Assembly (NCBI RefSeq): GCF_022809125.1 | Contig: NZ_JALGBI010000003.1 | Coordinates: 682,001 to 746,000 of the forward strand | Origin: Variovorax terrae | Lineage (GTDB): Bacteria > Pseudomonadota > Gammaproteobacteria > Burkholderiales > Burkholderiaceae_C | DNA length: 64,000 nucleotides | Reading direction: 5' to 3' | Shown here: one piece after another, positions 9,326-17,792 of the stretch | Layout: each line of letters starts with the position of its first letter | How positions within the stretch are numbered: position 1 is the first letter of the stretch | Notes under the pieces: generated by a model | What the model was told of the DNA's origin: nothing | Seen by the model: the letters and a program-made list of their open reading frames with translations, nothing else | Databases searched by the model: none | Made by a program: the position numbers and the translations under genes

Positions 9326-10075
9326 TCAGAAAAATGAAAGCACGTCGCGCAGGCTGCTGCCGGTGCGGGTGGGTGGGGTGCCGAGCTCTTCGAACGGCAG
9401 GCGGTAGCGGTTGACCCACAGCGTCTGGTAGCCGTACCAGGTGGCGGCCAGCGCGTCCCAGCCGTTGCAGCTCACGAACACGATCTGCCGCGGCTCCAGC
9501 CCGGTGGCCTGCGGCCCGAGCGCGTAGGCGTCGGGATGGGTCTTGTAGCGGCGCACCGCGTCCACGCTCAGCACATGGTCGAGCAGGCCCTCGAGCCCGG
9601 CCGAGCGCACGGCCACGCCGAGCATGGCCGGGTCGCCGTTGGACAGGATGCCGGTCGTGAGGCCGCGGGCCTTGAGCTGCTGCAGCACCTCGCGGTTCTC
9701 CGGGAAGGCGCTCAAATGCCGGTACTGGTTCATCAGCTGCTCGGTTTTGGCCTCGAATCCGCCGGAGGTCCAGGCGTACTGGGTGTCTGGCGCTATCTTT
9801 TTAATAGCGTACACGAGCGCCGAGCGGGTCAGCTCCCAGAACGGCCGGTAGTGCGCGCCGTCGTTGCTGGTGGTGACCAGCCGCGTGTAGTCGATCTGCT
9901 TGTCGCGCCACAGCACGCTCAGCGCCGTGCCGTGGCCGGGAAAGAGCTGCTCTGCCAGCAGGCCCACGCTGTACACGTCGAACAGCGTGCCATAGGCATC
10001 GAACAGCACGGCGCGCGGCGCACCCGCAGGGGGCGCGGCTGACCTGCCTTGGGAGGCTGCGCGTGGTTTGTCCAT
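9326..10075 (-). CDS. (S)-2-haloacid dehalogenase (type II, HAD superfamily)
   Basis: 249 residues. All four HAD motifs of L-2-haloacid dehalogenases are present: FDAYGTLFD with the nucleophilic Asp, ILSNGDPAML, RRYKTHPDAY with the motif III Lys, and VSCNGWDALAA. The enzyme hydrolyses 2-haloacids such as chloroacetate to 2-hydroxyacids with inversion. Residues ~89-110 (IKKIAPDTQYAWTSGG region) coincide with a dispersed repeat, an in-frame insertion that may explain the extra length over the usual ~225-230. The gene sits directly before glcB: glycolate made from haloacetate would be oxidised to glyoxylate, the substrate of malate synthase. Confidence 0.88.
   Translation of the reverse strand: MDKPRAASQGRSAAPPAGAPRAVLFDAYGTLFDVYSVGLLAEQLFPGHGTALSVLWRDKQIDYTRLVTTSNDGAHYRPFWELTRSALVYAIKKIAPDTQYAWTSGGFEAKTEQLMNQYRHLSAFPENREVLQQLKARGLTTGILSNGDPAMLGVAVRSAGLEGLLDHVLSVDAVRRYKTHPDAYALGPQATGLEPRQIVFVSCNGWDALAATWYGYQTLWVNRYRLPFEELGTPPTRTGSSLRDVLSFF
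9745..9809 (+). repeat. Dispersed AT-rich repeat, copy 2 (inside haloacid dehalogenase gene)
   Basis: Contains GGAGGTCCAGGCG and ends in the palindrome CGCTATCTTTTTAATAGCG. It is in frame within the dehalogenase coding sequence (read on the opposite strand) and encodes about residues 89-110. Confidence 0.75.
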
Positions 10076-10088
10076 GGCCTTACTTTAT

Positions 10089-10117
10089 TTGATACTTTGA
10101 CACTGATTAAGTATCAA
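10089..10117. promoter_or_regulatory. Inverted repeat upstream of haloacid dehalogenase
   Basis: Perfect 9-bp arms TTGATACTT and AAGTATCAA separated by 11 bases, 14 bases upstream of the dehalogenase start, in an AT-rich stretch. The position and symmetry suggest an operator for a dimeric regulator of the dehalogenase-glcB unit. No adjacent regulator gene is present to name it. Confidence 0.5.
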
Positions 10118-10218
10118 TTTTTCCAATTATCTTTGACTTGATTGAGGCTAATTGAACGGGCAGCGCCGGCTTTCATGAAAGGGTTGGCCCGGATGCCGTG
10201 CGCAAGAGGGGGCGATAT

Positions 10219-10234
10219 ATTTAATGTGTTAAAT
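10219..10234. promoter_or_regulatory. Palindrome at the start of the aminotransferase gene
   Basis: A perfect palindrome ATTTAATGTGTTAAAT (6-bp arms, 4-base spacer). It overlaps the first possible ATG of the aminotransferase at 10233 and may be an operator. Its position argues that translation may really begin at the ATG at 10272. Confidence 0.4.
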
Positions 10235-11270
10235 GATTTCACCCCCTGCTTCCCAGGGGGCTGCCGCCTCCATGCTGCTTCTTGCCTCCAATGAAAACCC
10301 GCTGGGCATGCCCGAATCCGCGCGCCGCGCCGTCGCGGCCTGCCTGGGCGATGCCGGCTGCTACCCCGATGCCAACGGCACGGCCCTCAAGCAGGCGCTG
10401 GCCGAGCGCCTGGGCCTCGGCGCCGACTGGCTGACGCTGGGCAGCGGCTCCAGCGAAATCCTGGAGCTGGCGGCCCAGGTCTGCGTCGAGCCGGGCCAGA
10501 AGATCGTCTATTCCGAGTACGGCTTCATCGTCTACGGCCAGGCCGCCGCCCACGCCCGCGCGCAGGCGGTGGTGGTGCCCGCGCGCGACTTCGGCCACGA
10601 CCTGGGCGCCATGCGGGCGGCCATCGACGGCGCCACGCGCCTGGTCTTCATCGCCAACCCCAACAACCCGACCGGCACCTTGCTGGCACCGGCGGACCTG
10701 CTGGCCTTCATCGAGGCGGTGCCGGCCGGCGTGGCGGTGCTGCTGGACGAGGCTTACACCGAGTACCTGGCCCCGGCCCAGCGCTACGACAGCATGGCCT
10801 GGGTGCGGCGCTTTCCCCACCTGATCGTCGCGCGCACCTTCTCCAAGGCCTACGGGCTGGCCGGCCTGCGCATCGGCTACGGCGCGGCCCAGCCGGCGCT
10901 CACGGCGCGGCTCAATGCGCGGCGCCCGCGCTTCAACGTGAGCACGCCGGCGCAGGCCGCGGCCCGGGCGGCGCTGGCCGACGCGGACTGGCTGGCGCGC
11001 AGCTACGACGTCAACACCGCGGGCCGCAGCCAGCTCGAGGCCGGCTTTCGCAGCCTGGGGCTGCACTGCGTGCCGTCGCACGGCAACTTCGTGCTGGTGC
11101 GCGTGGGCGACGCGCCCGCCGTGCACGCGGCGCTGCTGGCGCGCGGCATCGAGGTGTCGCGGGTCGACCCCTACGGCCTGCCGCAGTGGCTGCGCGTGAG
11201 CGTGGGCCTGCCCGAGCACAACAGCCAGCTGCTGGACGCGCTGGGGCAGGCGCTGGCCGCCGCCGGATGA
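10233..11270 (+). CDS. Pyridoxal-phosphate aminotransferase, histidinol-phosphate aminotransferase-like
   Basis: 345 residues of the class I/II fold-type I aminotransferase family, HisC-like. Seen: SNENPLGMPESAR near the N-terminus, SGSSEIL, FIANPNNPTGT, LLDEAYTEY, and the PLP lysine in ARTFSKAYGLAGLRIGYG. It is not in a his operon, so it may be a second HisC, a threonine-phosphate decarboxylase-like enzyme, or an aromatic aminotransferase. A start at 10272 (MLLLASNENPLG) is also possible, since no ribosome site lies close to the first ATG and a GGGGG run precedes the second. It is followed ~100 bases later by a Bug receptor. Confidence 0.85.
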   Translation: MISPPASQGAAASMLLLASNENPLGMPESARRAVAACLGDAGCYPDANGTALKQALAERLGLGADWLTLGSGSSEILELAAQVCVEPGQKIVYSEYGFIVYGQAAAHARAQAVVVPARDFGHDLGAMRAAIDGATRLVFIANPNNPTGTLLAPADLLAFIEAVPAGVAVLLDEAYTEYLAPAQRYDSMAWVRRFPHLIVARTFSKAYGLAGLRIGYGAAQPALTARLNARRPRFNVSTPAQAAARAALADADWLARSYDVNTAGRSQLEAGFRSLGLHCVPSHGNFVLVRVGDAPAVHAALLARGIEVSRVDPYGLPQWLRVSVGLPEHNSQLLDALGQALAAAG

Positions 11271-11367
11271 GCATCGTTTCCCCACCCGGGCCGGCCCGCA
11301 CCGCCTCACCGGGCCGCGCGGGCCGGCCCCATGACAACCACAACCTCATCGAAGGAGACACGGCACC

Positions 11368-12339
11368 ATGAAACGTCGTCAACTGGCCCTGGCCGCCACC
11401 GCCCTCGCGGCCCTCACGCTGGCCGCCCCCGCGCTGCGGGCGCAGGACAAGCCGCCCATCAAGATCCTGGTGGGCTTTCCGCCCGGCGGCTCGGCCGACG
11501 TGGTGGCGCGCGTGGTGGCCGACAAGATGCGCGTCTCGCTCGGCCAGAACGTGATCGTGGACAACAAGCCCGGCGCCGGCGGGCGCGTGGTGCTGGGCGA
11601 GCTCAAGCGCGCGGCGCCCGACGGCCAGGTGCTGGTGTTCTCGCCCAGCGGCGCGCTGGTGATCCAGCCCTGGCTGTTCAAGAACCTGGGCTACGACCCG
11701 GCCAGGGATTTCACGCCCATCGCGCAGGCCAGCACCTTCGACTTCGCGTTGACGGTGGGGCCGGGCGCGCCCGCGGGCACCGACGTGAAGGGCCTGTTCG
11801 CCTGGATGAAGGCCAACCCGGGCAAGGCCAACTACGCCACCTCGGGCGCGGGCACGGTGCCGCACTTCGCGGGCCAGCTCATCGGCCAGGCCGCGGGCGT
11901 GCCGATGACCCACGTGGCCTACAAGGGCGGCGCGCCGGCCGCGCAGGACCTGATGGGTGGCCAGGTGCCGCTGATGGTGGACACCGCCTCCGAAACCATC
12001 GAGCAGCACAAGGCCGGCAAGGTGCGCATCATCGCCGTCACCGGCGAGGCGCGCAGCAAGTCGCTGCCCGACGTGCCCACGCTGCGCGAGCTCGGCTACA
12101 ACGTGCAGGCCGATGCCTTCTTCGGCCTCTACGGCCCGGCCGGCATGGCGCCCGAACTGGCGAGCCGCCTCAGCCGCGCCGTGGCTGACGCGCTGCGCCA
12201 GCCCGACGTGCAGGAAAAAATCTACGGCTTCGGCCTGGTGCCGGCCTATGCCACGTCGGAGCAGCTGGCGGCGATCCAGGCCGCGCACTACAAGCGCTGG
12301 GAAGAGCCGATCAAGGCGTCGGGGTTCAAGGCGGAGTAG
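11368..12339 (+). CDS. Bug/TctC family periplasmic substrate-binding protein
   Basis: 323 residues. It has a signal peptide (MKRRQLALAATALAALTLAAPALRAQ) with cleavage probably after ALRA. The mature protein starts with the Bug pattern PIKILVGFPPGGSADVVARVVADKM and VDNKPGAGG, with the second-lobe signature HVAYKGGAPAAQDLMGGQV and the typical end ...W. Bug proteins bind carboxylates in the periplasm for tripartite tricarboxylate transporters or sensing. No TctA/TctB genes are nearby, so it is an orphan receptor, as is common in Burkholderiales. Confidence 0.92.
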   Translation: MKRRQLALAATALAALTLAAPALRAQDKPPIKILVGFPPGGSADVVARVVADKMRVSLGQNVIVDNKPGAGGRVVLGELKRAAPDGQVLVFSPSGALVIQPWLFKNLGYDPARDFTPIAQASTFDFALTVGPGAPAGTDVKGLFAWMKANPGKANYATSGAGTVPHFAGQLIGQAAGVPMTHVAYKGGAPAAQDLMGGQVPLMVDTASETIEQHKAGKVRIIAVTGEARSKSLPDVPTLRELGYNVQADAFFGLYGPAGMAPELASRLSRAVADALRQPDVQEKIYGFGLVPAYATSEQLAAIQAAHYKRWEEPIKASGFKAE

Positions 12340-12375
12340 CCGGGCGGGCGGCGATGTTGCAGGGGCGGCGAGCCC

Positions 12376-13572
12376 CTAGGCTTCGACAAGGCCGGGCATC
12401 GGCACGTCGGGGTTCACGTCGGCCTCATAGTCCACCCCGCCGATCCCGAATCCGAAGAGCCGTAGGAACTCCGCCTTGTAGCCGGCGAAATCGGTGAGTT
12501 GGTCGAGGTTGTCGTTGGTGACCTGGTTCCAGAGCTGCTGCACGCGGACCTGCACGTCCGGGTCCAACTCCTTGCCGTCCGCGCGCAGGCGGCCCTCGGC
12601 GTCCATCAGCGGCGATGCGCCATACAGGCTATCGCGGTAGAGCCCGTAGACCTGCTCGATGCAGCCCTCGTGGGTGCCTTGTTCCTTCATGACCTTGAAC
12701 AGCAGCGAGAGGTACAGCGGCATCATGGGGATGGCGGAGCTCGCCTGGGTGACGACGGCCTTCAGCACCGAGACGCGCGCATCGCCGCCGTGGGCGGCCA
12801 GGCCCGCGCGCAGGCCGAGGACGGTGCGGTCCAGGTCCTTCTTGGCCGCGCCGATGGAGCCGTTCCAGTAGATGTCGCGGGTGATCTGTTCGCCCAGGTA
12901 GGTGAAGGCGGTGGTCCTGGCGCCGTCGGCCAGCACGCCGGCGGCCTGCAGCGCGTCGATCCACATCCGCCAGTCTTCGCCGCCCATCACGGCCACCGTG
13001 CTGTCGATCTCGTCCTGCGTCGCCGGCTGCAAAACCGTCTCCTTGACGACCTCGCTGTCGGTGTCGAGGCCGCGCAGGTGGACCGCCTGGCCGATGGGCT
13101 TGAGCGTCGAGGTGAAGACCCCGCCGGTCTTCGGGTGGGTGCGTCTCGGCGCAGCCAGGCTGTAGACGACCAGGTCGACCTGGCCCAGATCCTGCCGGAT
13201 CACGTCGATGGTCTTTTGCTTGACCGCGTCGGAAAAGCCATCGCCATTGATGCTCTTCGCATAGAGGCCTTCGGCGGCAGCGGACCGGTGGAACGCGGCC
13301 GTGTTGTACCAGCCCGGCGAGCCGGGCTTGCTGCTGTTGCCGCGGCGTTCGAGGAAGACGCCGAGCGTGCTGGCGCCGCAGCCAAAGGCCGCCGTGATCC
13401 TCGCGGCCAGGCCGTAGCCGGTCGATGCGCCGATCACCAGGACCTTCCTGGGCCCGCCGGCGATGCGGCCCTGGGCCGCCACGTAGTCGATCTGTTGCCT
13501 GACATTGGCTTCGCAGCCCACGGGATGAGTCGTGACGCAGATGAAGCCGCGCACTCGCGGTTGGATGATCAT
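12376..13572 (-). CDS. fabV: Enoyl-ACP/CoA reductase FabV
   Basis: 398 residues from [19 protein letters not shown], the typical FabV start and length. The NADH-binding motif is [12 protein letters not shown]. The active-site pattern Y-x8-K is intact in [11 protein letters not shown]. FabV reduces trans-2-enoyl thioesters in the last step of fatty-acid elongation and is typically insensitive to triclosan. An upstream in-frame ATG (20 codons earlier) was not chosen because family homology begins at MIIQP. It converges on the Bug gene upstream. Confidence 0.95.
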   Translation of the reverse strand: MIIQPRVRGFICVTTHPVGCEANVRQQIDYVAAQGRIAGGPRKVLVIGASTGYGLAARITAAFGCGASTLGVFLERRGNSSKPGSPGWYNTAAFHRSAAAEGLYAKSINGDGFSDAVKQKTIDVIRQDLGQVDLVVYSLAAPRRTHPKTGGVFTSTLKPIGQAVHLRGLDTDSEVVKETVLQPATQDEIDSTVAVMGGEDWRMWIDALQAAGVLADGARTTAFTYLGEQITRDIYWNGSIGAAKKDLDRTVLGLRAGLAAHGGDARVSVLKAVVTQASSAIPMMPLYLSLLFKVMKEQGTHEGCIEQVYGLYRDSLYGASPLMDAEGRLRADGKELDPDVQVRVQQLWNQVTNDNLDQLTDFAGYKAEFLRLFGFGIGGVDYEADVNPDVPMPGLVEA

Positions 13573-13663
13573 GGAAGGTTCGCTGGTGGAAGGCCGGGCC
13601 TGCAGTGAGGAGGCGCAGGAAACGTCGCACATTGTAGGCAGGCCGGAACAGCCCGGTCCACAG

Positions 13664-14392
13664 TCACACCTTGCCGCTCAGTGCTCGCGCGGCCATGAGC
13701 ACCTGCTTCGCATAGCGCTCGTCATACCGATGCGTGGGCATGGTCAGCGTGACGGCCGCGGCGATCTGGCCGTCCGCGTGGAACACCGGGGCCGAGACGC
13801 CGGCCACCTCGGCCAGGCGATCGCCGATGGCGGTGTAGTAGCCCTGTTCGCGGATCTGCGCATAGAGCTTGCGGTCGCGGGCGCTGGCGGCCTTGGCCGC
13901 CGGTGCATCGAAGGCGGCCAGCACGCGCGCGCCGGTGCCGCGGTTGGCGGGCAGGATGTCGCCGGCCTTGATGTGGTCGCGGATCGGGTGCGGCGAGTCC
14001 ACGCGGTACAGGCACAGCCGGGCCTCGCCCTGGCGCACATGGTAGGCCGCGCTTTCGCCGGTGGCGGCCACCAGGTGCCGCAGCACGGGCATGACCACCC
14101 GGTCCAGCGAGAACGAGGCGGCGTAGATGCCGTGCAGGCGCGCGATCTCGCTGCCCAGCCCATAGCGGCCATCGTCGAGCTGCTGCACCAGCCGGGCATG
14201 GATCAAAGAGGCCAGCAGGCGCAGCACCGTGCTCTTGTAGAGCTGGGTGCGCTGGGCCAGCTCGGCCAGCGTGAGGGCCGTGTCCGTGCTGCGGAAGGCG
14301 CCAAGCAGCGACAGCGCACGGTCCACCGAGGCCGCCCCGCCGGGCGCGGCGTGGGCGTCGGCCACCGATTCAGTCTGGGCTTTGCGCGGCAT
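13664..14392 (-). CDS. IclR family transcriptional regulator
   Basis: 242 residues. The N-terminal winged helix region ([12 protein letters not shown]...[22 protein letters not shown]) is followed by the IclR effector domain ([40 protein letters not shown]). It is divergent from the HMG-CoA lyase / CoA-transferase / Bug operon across 89 bases of AT-rich DNA and is the obvious candidate regulator of that operon, probably responding to the acid substrate or its CoA ester. Confidence 0.93.
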   Translation of the reverse strand: MPRKAQTESVADAHAAPGGAASVDRALSLLGAFRSTDTALTLAELAQRTQLYKSTVLRLLASLIHARLVQQLDDGRYGLGSEIARLHGIYAASFSLDRVVMPVLRHLVAATGESAAYHVRQGEARLCLYRVDSPHPIRDHIKAGDILPANRGTGARVLAAFDAPAAKAASARDRKLYAQIREQGYYTAIGDRLAEVAGVSAPVFHADGQIAAAVTLTMPTHRYDERYAKQVLMAARALSGKV

Positions 14393-14412
14393 ACATGGAA
14401 CTCCTCATGCTC

Positions 14413-14446
14413 CCGGCTTGACAGCCGGAGGGCGATGGTCAATTAT
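14413..14446 (+). promoter_or_regulatory. Promoter and operator candidate for the HMG-CoA lyase operon
   Basis: A TTGACA -35 box (14418-14423) lies 17 bases before AATTAT (14441-14446), a good sigma-70 spacing. A perfect inverted repeat CCGGCT-TGAC-AGCCGG (14413-14428) overlaps the -35 box and could be the IclR site. Two direct AGAATATG repeats (14457-14464 and 14477-14484) follow, the second including the start codon of the lyase gene. Confidence 0.55.
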
Positions 14447-14481
14447 TTTATGAGAAAGAATATGGTTCTATCTTACAGAAT

Positions 14482-15423
14482 ATGCAAATTCAACCCGACA
14501 TGGATGTACTGATCAGCGAGGTCGGTCCGCGCGACGGCCTGCAAAGCGTGGCGCGCACCATGCCCACAGCCGACAAGCTGCGCTGGATCGACGCGCTGCA
14601 TGCCGCCGGCGTGCGCGAGATCGAGGTGGCTTCCTTCGTGCCGGCGCGCCTGCTGCCGCAGATGGCCGATGCGGCCGAGGTGGTGCGGCACGCACTCACG
14701 CTGCCCGGTCTCACGGTGATGGCGCTGGTGCCCAACCGCCGGGGCGCCGAGGCGGCGCTCGCGGCCGGCGTGCACAAGCTCACCGTGCCGGTGTCGGCCA
14801 GCGCGGCGCATTCGCTGGCCAATGTGCGCAAGACGCGCGAGGAGATGGTCGAGGAGGTGCGGGCCATCGCCGAGCTGCGCCGCGCGCTCAACCCGGCGGT
14901 GAAGCTGGAGGCCGGCATCTCCACCGCCTTCGGCTGCACGCTGCAGGGCGAAGTGGCCGAGGACGACGTGATCCGGCTGGCCGCGCAGTGCATCGAGGCC
15001 GGCGCCGACGAATCGGGCCTGTCCGACACCGTGGGCTATGCCCATCCTGCGCAAGTGCGTCGCCTGTTCCGGCGCCTGTTCGCCGAGATCGGCGACAGGG
15101 CTGGCGCGGCCCACATGCACAACACGCGCGGCCTGGGGCTGGCCAACTGCCTGGCCGCCCACGACGTGGGCGTGCGCACCTTCGACGCCTCGCTGGGCGG
15201 CCTGGGCGGCTGCCCCTATGCGCCCGGCGCCTCGGGCAACGTCGTCACCGAAGACCTGGTCTTCATGTTCGAGGCCATGGGCGTGAAGACCGGCATCGAC
15301 CTTGAGCGTCTCATCGCCGCGCGCGCGCCGCTTCAGGCCGGCCTGCCCGGCGAACCCCTTTATGGCATGACGCCCGAAGCCGGCCTGTCCCGCGGATTTT
15401 CACAAGGAGTTCTTCATGGTTGA
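14482..15423 (+). CDS. mvaB: Hydroxymethylglutaryl-CoA lyase
   Basis: 313 residues of the DRE-TIM metallolyase family. The DRE motif reads VGPRDGLQ, the C-terminal metal ligands are in HMHNTRGLGLAN, and the catalytic loop is GGLGGCPYAPGASGN with the active-site Cys. It cleaves HMG-CoA (or a related 3-hydroxyacyl-CoA such as citramalyl-CoA) to acetyl-CoA and a ketoacid. No clear ribosome binding site precedes the ATG; a second ATG 6 codons on (MDVLISEV) is possible. The 3' end overlaps the CoA-transferase by 8 bases, implying coupled expression. Confidence 0.9.
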   Translation: MQIQPDMDVLISEVGPRDGLQSVARTMPTADKLRWIDALHAAGVREIEVASFVPARLLPQMADAAEVVRHALTLPGLTVMALVPNRRGAEAALAAGVHKLTVPVSASAAHSLANVRKTREEMVEEVRAIAELRRALNPAVKLEAGISTAFGCTLQGEVAEDDVIRLAAQCIEAGADESGLSDTVGYAHPAQVRRLFRRLFAEIGDRAGAAHMHNTRGLGLANCLAAHDVGVRTFDASLGGLGGCPYAPGASGNVVTEDLVFMFEAMGVKTGIDLERLIAARAPLQAGLPGEPLYGMTPEAGLSRGFSQGVLHG

Positions 15424-16648
15424 ACAGGTATCCGGTCCGGCGGCATCCGATGCGGCCCCGGACGGCGAGGCGCGCCTGCCGCTGGCCGGCGTGCGGGTGG
15501 TCGAATTCACCCACATGGTGATGGGGCCCACCTGCGGCATGGTGCTGGCCGATCTGGGCGCCGAGGTCATCAAGGTCGAGCCGATCGCCGGCGACAACAC
15601 GCGCCGGCTGCTGGGCTCGGGCGCGGGCTTCTTTCCGCTGTTCAACCGCAACAAGAAGAGCATCGCGGTGGACCTGCAGAAACCCGAAGGCCGCGAAGTG
15701 GCGCTCAAGCTGGTCGCCACCGCCGACGTGGTCAGCGAGAACTTCAAGCCCGGCACCATGAAGAAGCTCGGGCTCGACCACGCGGCCCTGTCGCGGCTCA
15801 ACGAGCGCCTGATCTATGTGAGCCACAAGGGCTTCCTGCCCGGCCCCTACGACCACCGCACGGCGCTGGACGAAGTCGTGCAGATGATGGGCGGCCTGGC
15901 CTACATGACCGGCCCCGAGGGCCGGCCGCTGCGCGCCGGCGCCAGCGTGAACGACATCATGGGCGGCATGTTCGGCGCCATCGGCGTGATGGCCGCGCTG
16001 ATGCAGCGCGCGCACACCGGCCGCGGCCAGGAGGTGCAGAGCGCATTGTTCGAGAACAACGTGTTTCTGGTCGGCCAGCACATGATGCAGTACGCCGTGA
16101 CGGGCCAGCCCGCCGCGCCCATGCCCAGCCGCATCTCGGCCTGGGGCATCTACGACGTGTTCCAGGTGAAGGACGGCGAGCAGATTTTCCTGGCCGCCGT
16201 CAGCGACACGCAGTGGGCGATCTTCTGCGAGGCGCTGGGCTTTGGCGATCTCAAGGCCGATGCGCGCCTGGCCAGCAACAACGACCGGGTGCGCGCGCGG
16301 AGCTGGCTGATGCCGATCCTGCGCGAACGCCTGGCGCCGCGCAGCGCGGCCGAGCTGTCGCAGCTGTTCGAGCGCCACGCCTTGCCCTACGCGCCCATCA
16401 CGCGGCCGCAGGATCTTTTCGACGACCCGCACCTGCAGGCCACGGGCGGCCTGGCGCCCATGACCCTGCCCGACGGCCGTGAAACGCAGACCGTGCTGCT
16501 GCCGCTCATGCTGGACGGGCATCGTCCCGGCGTGCGCAGCCACCCGCCGCGCCTGGGCCAGCACACCCGCGAGCTGCTGGCCTCTCTCGGCTACGGCGCC
16601 TCGGACATCGAGGCGCTGTGTGCCCAATCCATCACCACCGGAGACTGA
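15416..16648 (+). CDS. CaiB/BaiF (class III) CoA-transferase
   Basis: 410 residues with an AAGGAG ribosome site 7 bases before the ATG. Class III CoA-transferase features: LAGVRVVEFTHMVMGPTCG, VIKVEPIAGDNTR, NRNKKSIAVDL, and the catalytic Asp at about residue 180 in NDIMGGMFGAIG. Genes of this family exchange CoA between acids. Between HMG-CoA lyase and a Bug receptor, it is likely to activate the imported acid, for example a succinyl-CoA:3-hydroxy-3-methylglutarate transfer like that of human SUGCT. The precise substrate is inference. Confidence 0.88.
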   Translation: MVEQVSGPAASDAAPDGEARLPLAGVRVVEFTHMVMGPTCGMVLADLGAEVIKVEPIAGDNTRRLLGSGAGFFPLFNRNKKSIAVDLQKPEGREVALKLVATADVVSENFKPGTMKKLGLDHAALSRLNERLIYVSHKGFLPGPYDHRTALDEVVQMMGGLAYMTGPEGRPLRAGASVNDIMGGMFGAIGVMAALMQRAHTGRGQEVQSALFENNVFLVGQHMMQYAVTGQPAAPMPSRISAWGIYDVFQVKDGEQIFLAAVSDTQWAIFCEALGFGDLKADARLASNNDRVRARSWLMPILRERLAPRSAAELSQLFERHALPYAPITRPQDLFDDPHLQATGGLAPMTLPDGRETQTVLLPLMLDGHRPGVRSHPPRLGQHTRELLASLGYGASDIEALCAQSITTGD

Positions 16649-16653
16649 CCCCG

Positions 16654-17640
16654 ATGAAATCCCTGCGCAAACGTACCCTCCTGGCCGCCGGCGCCGCGGC
16701 CCTGCTGGCCGGCACCGCCTCGCTGGCCCTGGCCCAGGCTTCCTGGCCGAACCAGCCCGTCAAGCTGATCGTTCCCTTCCCGCCGGCCGGCGGCACCGAC
16801 GTGGTGTCGCGCCTGGTGGCGGAGAAGATCGCCACGGCCACCCAGTGGGTGATCGTGATCGACAACCGCCCCGGCGCCGGCGGCAACATCGGCCTGGATG
16901 CCGTGGCCAAGAGCCGCGCCGATGGCTACACCCTCGGCATGGGCCAGACCGCCAACCTGGCGATCAACCCCACGCTGTACCGCAAGATGCCCTATGACGC
17001 GCTCAAGGACTTCGTGCCGGTGGCGCTGGTGGCGGGCCAGCCCGTGGTGCTGGTGGTGCGGGCCGATGCGCCGTACAAGAGCCTGTCCGATCTGGTGGTC
17101 ACCGCCAAGGCCAGGCCCGGCACCCTGAGCATGGCCTCGGCCGGCAACGGCACGGTGGGCCATCTCTCGGGCGAACTGTTCGGCCAGCGCGCCGGCATCA
17201 AGTTCCTGCACGTGCCCTACAAGGGCGCCGGCCCGGCCGCCACCGACCTGATGGGCGGCCAGGTGGACTTCTATTTCGCCACGCCGCAGACCGCCATCCC
17301 GCTGATCAAGGGCGGCAAGCTGCGCGCCCTGGCCGTCACCTCCATCAAGCGCGTGCCCGTGCTGCCCGATGTGCCCACGGTGGACGAGAGCGGCTACAAG
17401 GGCTTCGAGGCCAGCGACTGGAAGGCGCTGGTGGCGCCGGCCGGCACGCCGCCCGAGGTCGTGAAGAAACTCAACGCCGCCGTCGACCGCGCGCTGGGCC
17501 AGCCCGACACCCTGAGCCGCCTGCTGTCCGAAGGCAGCGTCCCGCTGGGCGGCTCGCCCGAGCGTTTTGCCCAGTTCCTCAAGGCCGAGCACGCCCGCTG
17601 GGGCGAGGCGATCCGCAAGGCGGGCGTGCAGCTCGACTGA
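16654..17640 (+). CDS. Bug/TctC family periplasmic substrate-binding protein
   Basis: 328 residues from the ATG at 16654, 5 bases after the CoA-transferase stop, with a signal peptide (MKSLRKRTLLAAGAAALLAG...LALAQA). Bug signatures: PVKLIVPFPPAGGTDVVSRLVAEK, VIDNRPGAGGNIGLD, HVPYKGAGPAATDLMGGQVDF. It is the third gene of the lyase operon and probably captures the acid that the two enzymes degrade. Confidence 0.93.
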   Translation: MKSLRKRTLLAAGAAALLAGTASLALAQASWPNQPVKLIVPFPPAGGTDVVSRLVAEKIATATQWVIVIDNRPGAGGNIGLDAVAKSRADGYTLGMGQTANLAINPTLYRKMPYDALKDFVPVALVAGQPVVLVVRADAPYKSLSDLVVTAKARPGTLSMASAGNGTVGHLSGELFGQRAGIKFLHVPYKGAGPAATDLMGGQVDFYFATPQTAIPLIKGGKLRALAVTSIKRVPVLPDVPTVDESGYKGFEASDWKALVAPAGTPPEVVKKLNAAVDRALGQPDTLSRLLSEGSVPLGGSPERFAQFLKAEHARWGEAIRKAGVQLD

Positions 17641-17792
17641 GCGCTTTCTTCCTTTTATCCCGGGCGCGTGGCCCGGCTTGGCCGCAGTCCTGCGGGGTTC
17701 CCTCTGCGGCGGCCGGAGGCTCTTCCGAGCCTGCTATAAATCCAGGGTCTGCAATGGTGCGGATACCTATAAATTCGAGAGGGAACCCAAAC

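Noticed and set aside
6806..9337. Very long open frame antisense to glcB and its upstream region
   Set aside because: It is the mirror of the high-GC codon pattern of glcB, rich in Val, Gly, His and Leu, with no domain; glcB has clear conserved motifs.
11331..12188. Overlapping frame inside the first Bug gene
   Set aside because: Gly/Arg-rich frame-shifted shadow; the Bug frame has the signal peptide and family signatures.
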